6,448 nt of DNA. It comes from Bacillota bacterium (lineage in GTDB: Bacteria > Bacillota > Desulfitobacteriia > Desulfitobacteriales > JAJXUE01). Each line of letters opens with the position of its first letter. Positions within the stretch are counted from its first letter, which is position 1. Location of the stretch: the NCBI GenBank assembly GCA_021786555.1, contig JAJYNB010000020.1, forward strand, positions 1-6,448, given 5' to 3'. A model generated the notes under the pieces. The model was not told the origin of the DNA and did no database searches. It saw only the letters and a list, made by a program, of their open reading frames with translations. The position numbers and the translations under genes are program-made. Below are positions 5,965-6,448 of the stretch, one piece after another.

Positions 5965-6064
5965 TTCAGGGATTCAGCAGTCAGTAGTCAGAATTCAGAA
6001 GACGTTGGGATGATAAGCGTGCTCGTATTCTGCATCCTGACTCGTTGACCCCTTGACTCCTGAG
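5965..6064. repeat. Degenerate TCAG-rich palindrome within the rib operon
   Basis: The 167-bp gap between ribE and ribBA carries an imperfect inverted repeat. The core 5987-6003 matches the reverse complement of 6025-6041 at 14 of 17 positions around a 21-nt loop. The outer ends TTCAGG (5965-5970) and CCTGAG (6059-6064) also pair. The left arm contains ATTCAG three times and AGTCAG twice. It has no coding content and no T-run. It resembles intergenic repeat families seen in Peptococcaceae genomes (recollection, not searched). A smaller hairpin, ACTGC/GCAGT at 6087-6091/6098-6102, lies nearer the ribE stop. Confidence 0.6.
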
Positions 6065-6106
6065 TAGTTGCCAAGACACTTGCTAAACTGCCTCTAAGCA
6101 GTATCT

Positions 6107-6448
6107 CTATACAAAACCATGATTGAGCAAAAAGTCATAGTTCATTTTGGAACCGGAAGCTTCCTGCTGAGGTCCTCCTTTGAGAAAGTGGTAGACGTAT
6201 TTGCCAATCATATCGTTTTCCAGATTTACCGTATCTCCCGCGCCTTTGAAACCTAGGGTTGTTTCTTTGAAAGTATGGGGGATAAGGGAAACCGTAAAGG
6301 CGGAAGATGTAACGTCCACCACGGTCAGGCTGATGCCGTCAATCGCGACGGAACCTTTGGGTACGATTAGTTTGAGCACGGGTTCCGGTGCTGATATTTC
6401 CAGCACAGTGGCAATACCCTGGCTGTAAGTGCGCAGGATTTCTCCGGT
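6107..6448 (-). CDS. ribE: Riboflavin synthase alpha chain, C-terminal part
   Basis: The open frame runs off the right edge, so the start and about the first 100 residues are missing; 113 residues to TAG are visible. A GTG inside the frame (6406-6404) is not the true start, because the protein reads on upstream as GEILRTYSQGIATV. The fragment is the second lumazine-binding barrel of riboflavin synthase, which dismutates two 6,7-dimethyl-8-ribityllumazine molecules into riboflavin and 5-amino-6-ribitylaminouracil. Diagnostic segments are VPKGSVAIDGISLTVVDV, FTVSLIPHTFKETTLG and GDTVNLENDMIGKYV. The C-terminal tail ending FLLNHGFV is of the kind seen in Gram-positive RibE proteins. It is upstream of ribBA in the operon order ribE-ribBA-ribH as in Bacillus. 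It could be called ribC under enterobacterial naming. Confidence 0.95.
   Translation of the reverse strand, partial: TGEILRTYSQGIATVLEISAPEPVLKLIVPKGSVAIDGISLTVVDVTSSAFTVSLIPHTFKETTLGFKGAGDTVNLENDMIGKYVYHFLKGGPQQEASGSKMNYDFLLNHGFV

Noticed and set aside
5653..6048. Open frame of 131 codons on + running from ribBA into the intergenic palindrome
   Set aside because: Mostly antisense to ribBA, and its tail is the TCAG repeat. Serine/arginine-rich composition typical of a shadow frame.
6404..6406. GTG as the start codon of riboflavin synthase
   Set aside because: The reading frame and family similarity continue upstream to the window edge, so the gene is truncated, not short.

Overview
The window looks like a chromosomal segment of a moderately GC-rich, motile, Gram-positive anaerobe of the Clostridia. 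The Desulfotomaculum/Pelotomaculum group (Peptococcaceae) is my best guess. The reasons are a CheC/CheD chemotaxis module, GTG and TTG starts with strong GGAGG-type ribosome binding sites, a Bacillus-type ribE-ribBA-ribH gene order, and an oversized FtsA-like protein. The assignment is inferred from gene content and protein style, not from a database search.

Layout. Positions 1-1646 (+ strand) hold the end of a chemotaxis operon: the C-terminus of a CheY-type response regulator, then cheC, cheD and cheW. Spacing is tight (5 nt, a 4-nt ATGA overlap, and about 30 nt). The operon closes with a strong intrinsic terminator at 1648-1681. A separate perfect 10-bp palindrome follows at 1691-1715. Positions 1826-3949 (- strand, convergent with the che genes) encode a 707-residue FtsA-like actin-fold protein. 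Its C-terminal ~290 residues are not part of normal FtsA and look like tandem small beta-strand modules. The 239-bp gap at 3950-4188 holds the untranslated leader of that gene, a structured inverted repeat and the terminator of the riboflavin operon. Positions 4189-6448 (- strand) are the distal part of a riboflavin operon, transcribed ribE (5'-truncated by the window edge) -> ribBA -> ribH.

How the genes work together. CheY~P is the motor signal. CheC is a CheY-P phosphatase with two intact active-site motifs. CheD is a receptor glutamine deamidase that also binds CheC. CheW couples receptors to CheA, which is not in the window. RibBA makes both riboflavin precursors: it opens GTP and forms dihydroxybutanone phosphate from ribulose 5-phosphate. 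RibH joins the pyrimidine and the four-carbon unit to make lumazine, and RibE dismutates lumazine to riboflavin. The missing deaminase/reductase gene (ribD) and any FMN riboswitch would lie beyond position 6448.

The only part not explained by standard families is the C-terminal half of the FtsA-like protein, which includes an internal duplication with a 61-residue period. Secondary points of interest are a degenerate TCAG-rich palindrome inside the rib operon, a strong Shine-Dalgarno placed far upstream of the FtsA-like start, and small intergenic palindromes. I see no mobile element genes, CRISPR array, rRNA or tRNA. No gap between genes exceeds 300 bp.
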